Assembly (NCBI RefSeq): GCF_900101815.1
Contig: NZ_FNAO01000008.1
Span: 212,027-276,026, forward strand
Source: Pricia antarctica
Lineage (GTDB): Bacteria; Bacteroidota; Bacteroidia; Flavobacteriales; Flavobacteriaceae
DNA length: 64,000 bases
Reading direction: 5' to 3'
Positions 62,828-64,000 of this stretch are shown here, one piece after another. A model generated the notes under the pieces. It worked only from the letters and a program-made list of their open reading frames with translations. It did not search any database and was not told where the DNA came from. Position 1 is the stretch's first letter. Each line of letters opens with the position of its first letter. The position numbers and the translations under genes were made by a program.

Positions 62828-63988
62828 TTAAGAATTTATCCTATCCGTCTGTAATTTTGTAGTGGTTAATAAAGCGTCTACCACATCATCTAATTCTCCC
62901 TGAACCTTCGGATCCGTACAATTCACCAAAATGGCAAAAACCATCCTCTCTTCAGGATATACGAAAAAGTTGGAATAGCCCCCTACACCACTTCCGACGT
63001 GTCCATAATATGGTCTTCCCTTGGTATCTGCGCTAACTTGCCAGCCCAGGCCGTAGTAAATGGGTTTACCCTTCACGGTCTGGGAGGTCAAGAACTGCGA
63101 GCGTATGTCTTCGGGTAGGATTGTCCCATCTAAATATGCCTGTCCCAATTTAGCGATGTCCGCGGATGTGGAGAGATAGCCTCCGCCCGCCAATTTGTAA
63201 AAGTTGTTTACGGGGATGGCAGTTCGGAAGCCTAGACGGTTTTTGGAGTAGAATTTTGTCTGGTCTTGCCTGTTTTGTCCGCTAAAAAATGCTGTCGACT
63301 CCTCGTCACGAGGCGCCTCCCCAAAACCTCGAGTGCTATTGGGATGACATTCTGCGAACGTATTTTCCAATTCCAACGGATGCAAAACTTTTTGCCGTAC
63401 ATATTCTTCGAACGGTATACCGCTTGCCTCTTGCATGGCCAGCGAAACCAATACCCAATCAAAGCTGTTATAGAAATAGCCCCTGCCCGGCTCAAAAATC
63501 AGGTCGTCATCCTTAAAAATAGCGATACTTTCCTTGATGGTGTAGGGACGGTTCAAGCCATATTCGACACCCTTATAACCGCGGATGCCTGCGGTATGGC
63601 TCGCCAGTTGTCGGATGGTGAAATCCCATTTTTTCTTGGGATAATAGGGTACATATTCGTAGAAGGAAATATCTAAATCAATACTACCGTCGAAGACCAT
63701 ACAGGCCAAAGCCGTAGCAGCAATGGGCTTGGATACGCTTGCGATACGGAATATTGTTTTTGCGGCATCAACGGGAATTTTCCTTTCCAAATCGGCATAG
63801 CCGTAGCCTTTTTGCAGCAGGGTTTTTCCTTCCTTTAAAACCGTAATTGAAAAACCAGGTACTCTTTTCTCGTTTATTAAATTATTTAGAACCGTGTCCG
63901 CTTTGACCAAGCCCTTCAAAGTCGGATCATTACCAATGACGCGCTGTTGGGCAAAAATGCTTTTAAGATAATTTTTAATAGGGTTCAT
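62828..63988 (-). CDS. serine hydrolase, beta-lactamase class C fold
   Basis: A 386-residue protein of the penicillin-binding/beta-lactamase-related (LACTB-like) group. SxxK is S84VSK, the second motif is FYNSFDW (Tyr-Asn-Ser) and the third is HVGSGVG (HxG). No signal peptide is apparent, so it may be cytoplasmic. Peptidase or esterase activity is possible. The start is 12 bp from the window edge, and an upstream start cannot be excluded. Confidence 0.88.
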   Translation of the reverse strand: MNPIKNYLKSIFAQQRVIGNDPTLKGLVKADTVLNNLINEKRVPGFSITVLKEGKTLLQKGYGYADLERKIPVDAAKTIFRIASVSKPIAATALACMVFDGSIDLDISFYEYVPYYPKKKWDFTIRQLASHTAGIRGYKGVEYGLNRPYTIKESIAIFKDDDLIFEPGRGYFYNSFDWVLVSLAMQEASGIPFEEYVRQKVLHPLELENTFAECHPNSTRGFGEAPRDEESTAFFSGQNRQDQTKFYSKNRLGFRTAIPVNNFYKLAGGGYLSTSADIAKLGQAYLDGTILPEDIRSQFLTSQTVKGKPIYYGLGWQVSADTKGRPYYGHVGSGVGGYSNFFVYPEERMVFAILVNCTDPKVQGELDDVVDALLTTTKLQTDRINS

Positions 63989-64000
63989 TGCATCTGAAAT

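Overview
The window is a chromosomal segment from a member of the Bacteroidota, almost certainly a marine-type Flavobacteriaceae. The reasons are the gliding genes gldA, gldB and gldC, an FtsZ with a very long C-terminal tail, a DnaG without zinc ligands, the bifunctional DAHP synthase/chorismate mutase, A-rich translation starts instead of Shine-Dalgarno sites, and promoter-like TAnnTTTG boxes typical of the phylum. The species cannot be named from the sequence alone.

Layout. 1-5950 (+): histidine kinase and NtrC-type sigma-54 activator, then glutamate dehydrogenase, a Rnk/GreA-C-like protein, a small unknown protein and a tandem universal stress protein. 5985-6058 (-): tRNA-Arg(TCG). 6141-22838 (-): a near complete division/cell-wall (dcw) cluster, in transcription order mraZ, rsmH, ftsL, ftsI, murE, mraY, murD, ftsW, murG, murC, ftsQ, ftsA, ftsZ, followed by yqeY; murF and ddl are absent. 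Three perfect 8-bp boxes at 10-bp spacing ahead of mraZ look like the MraZ operator. 23116-28926 (+): alpha/beta hydrolase, engB, aldehyde dehydrogenase, DUF779 protein and a membrane-tethered AraC-type regulator with TPRs. 29225-34292 (+): an MddA-like methanethiol methyltransferase, a lipoprotein, an outer-membrane receptor, a frameshifted GNAT acetyltransferase pseudogene and a DHFR-like protein. 34456-36099 (+): a GT35 phosphorylase-like protein that lacks the PLP lysine.

36100-39834 is the most accessory-looking part. It holds an 831-residue protein with a duplicated domain and a decayed IS4-type transposase, and it is bracketed by a 39-bp perfect direct repeat. One copy of the repeat is the 3' end of gldC and the other is a broken gldC remnant. 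Then follow gldC-gldB (-), nadE (+), a response regulator with a degenerate receiver (+), dnaG (-), a PQQ-type sugar dehydrogenase (-), a zinc-ribbon protein (+), an ECF sigma / membrane protein / beta-barrel set (-), a polyprenyl synthetase, rlmN, queA, aroA, a MazG-like protein, dtd and rsgA (all -).

56387-60709 (-) is an aromatic amino acid operon: prephenate dehydratase, aminotransferase, prephenate dehydrogenase, DAHP synthase/chorismate mutase. It is preceded by what reads as a complete transcription attenuator: a 23-codon leader peptide with seven Phe and three Tyr codons, an antiterminator strand in its 3' end and a GC-rich terminator with eight T. This is the strongest new regulatory finding in the window. 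The window closes with gldA (+), a small membrane protein (-) and a beta-lactamase-fold serine hydrolase (-).
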